DNA of 8,275 nt from an uncultured Zoogloea sp. (GTDB lineage: Bacteria > Pseudomonadota > Gammaproteobacteria > Burkholderiales > Rhodocyclaceae), in assembly GCA_937967645.1 (NCBI GenBank), contig CALBTT010000230.1:1-8275 (forward strand). The letters are read 5' to 3'. Positions 7,912 through 8,275 of this stretch are shown in pieces. Under the pieces are notes generated by a model that ran no database searches, was not told the origin of the DNA, and saw only the letters and a program-made list of their open reading frames with translations. Both the position numbers and the translations under genes were made by a program. The stretch's first letter is position 1, and every line of letters starts with the position of its first letter.

Positions 7912-7950
7912 CACCCACCCCAACCATTTTCGGTGGAGGTGGGTGGCCTT
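7907..7950 (-). terminator. Strong intergenic hairpin after the major tail gene (likely leaky terminator)
   Basis: A perfect 13-bp inverted repeat (AAGGCCACCCACC and its complement, 7938-7950 and 7907-7919) with an 18-nt loop lies in the 75-nt gap between the major tail protein stop and the chaperone start. The 3' arm runs into only CTTTCC, not a long T tract, so termination would be partial. Partial termination or mRNA end protection here is common in siphoviruses and would yield far more major tail protein than chaperone and tape measure. The hairpin is also symmetrical enough to act on the plus strand, but no plus-strand gene precedes it. Confidence 0.7.
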
Positions 7951-7958
7951 GTGGGTCG

Positions 7959-8225
7959 TTAGGAGACAGTGGCCGCGCAGGTGGCCGAGAAGCCGCCGTA
8001 GCTGGCCGCGACGTTGGCGGTTCCGGCCGCCACCGCGGTGATCAGGCCGAGTGCATCGACCGTGGCCTTGGCCGTGGCATCGCTCTGGTAGGTCGCCAGC
8101 GCCGTGCGGTCCAGGCCGTTGGAGTCCACCACCTTGAGCTGCTTGGTGTGACCGGCCCCGTTCGCGACAGTCAGGGTCGCGGTGCTCGGGGTGACGGTGA
8201 TGCCCGTGATCGGCGGGTAGAGCCC
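7959..8225 (-). CDS. Major tail protein, C-terminal end with Ig-like (Big_2-type) domain (5' part missing)
   Basis: The last 88 codons before TAA (7961-7959) are present; the rest is lost because adapter sequence begins at 8226. The peptide reads ITGITVTPSTATLTV, then TKQLKVVDSNG, ALATYQSDATAKATVDALG, LITAVAAGTANVAASYGG, and ends ATCAATVS. This is the classic pattern of bacterial Ig-like group 2 domains: V-x-P-x-x-x-x-L, Q-L, Y-x-S, A-T-V, G-x-I-T-A-V-x-x-G-T-A-x-V. Such domains are frequent C-terminal decorations of siphovirus major tail proteins and would stud the outside of the tail tube. The position immediately upstream of the chaperone pair is where the major tail protein gene is expected. 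The tube-forming N-terminal domain is not in the window, so the identity rests on synteny plus this domain. A separate decoration protein is the main alternative. Confidence 0.8.
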   Translation of the reverse strand, partial: GLYPPITGITVTPSTATLTVANGAGHTKQLKVVDSNGLDRTALATYQSDATAKATVDALGLITAVAAGTANVAASYGGFSATCAATVS

Positions 8226-8275
8226 AGATCGGAAGAGCGTCGTGTAGGGAAAGAGTGTAGATCTCGGTGGGCGGC
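8226..8275. other. Illumina TruSeq adapter contamination at the contig end
   Basis: From AGATCGGAAGAGCGTCGTGT to CTCGGTGG (8226-8270, 45 bases) the sequence is the reverse complement of the Illumina TruSeq universal adapter, as recalled from general knowledge of library chemistry. The last five bases (GCGGC) no longer match it and are probably low-quality read end. This is not biological sequence and should be trimmed; any reading frame continued into it is false. Confidence 0.97.

Noticed and set aside
1..8275. CRISPR array, tRNA, insertion sequence, attachment site or novel defence system
   Set aside because: Read-through of both strands shows no direct-repeat array, tRNA-like cloverleaf, transposase motif or non-tail gene. 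The window is filled by phage tail genes with only one gap of 75 nt.

Overview
The window is a late structural (tail) gene block from a siphovirus-type tailed phage or prophage of a high-GC actinobacterium. The best guess for the host is Mycobacterium or a relative such as Gordonia or Rhodococcus. This rests on the GC-rich third codon positions, the gene order, and protein motifs typical of mycobacteriophage tails. All genes lie on the minus strand, so the transcriptional order runs from right to left.

In transcription order there are six coding units. The first is the 3' end of a major tail protein gene, whose C-terminal end is an Ig-like (Big_2-type) domain (7959-8225). Next is a 75-nt gap with a strong hairpin, followed by the tail assembly chaperone pair. 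The G-type protein (7392-7883) is joined to the T-type extension (6976-7413) by a canonical -1 slippery heptamer, CCCTTTA, at 7413-7419. Then comes a very long tape measure protein (2000-6972) with a peptidoglycan-hydrolase-like NlpC/P60-type domain in its C-terminal third. Two tail-tip proteins follow: a Dit-like minor tail protein (1053-2003), and the first 352 codons of a Gp37-like hub or minor tail protein (1-1056) that runs off the left edge. The chaperone-tape measure junction has a 3-nt gap, and the tape measure and tail-tip genes overlap by 4 nt (ATGA, GTGA). This is the compact arrangement expected of translationally coupled tail genes.

The genes form one assembly line. Chaperones G and GT bind the tape measure, the tip proteins form the initiator complex at its C-terminal end, and the major tail protein polymerises around it to the length the tape measure sets. 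The tape measure hydrolase probably helps DNA entry through the cell wall.

Two data-quality problems matter. The last 50 bases (8226-8275) are Illumina adapter sequence, not phage DNA, so the contig ends artificially inside the major tail gene. The tape measure gene also carries an apparent one-base deletion about 60-80 nt after its true GTG start (near 6896-6911). A naive annotation would therefore start it 27 codons too late, at 6892. I saw no evidence of a previously undescribed defence or mobile system. The most interesting native features are the frameshift signal, the mutually exclusive hairpins in front of the chaperone gene, the repeated units at the tape measure N-terminus and the embedded hydrolase.
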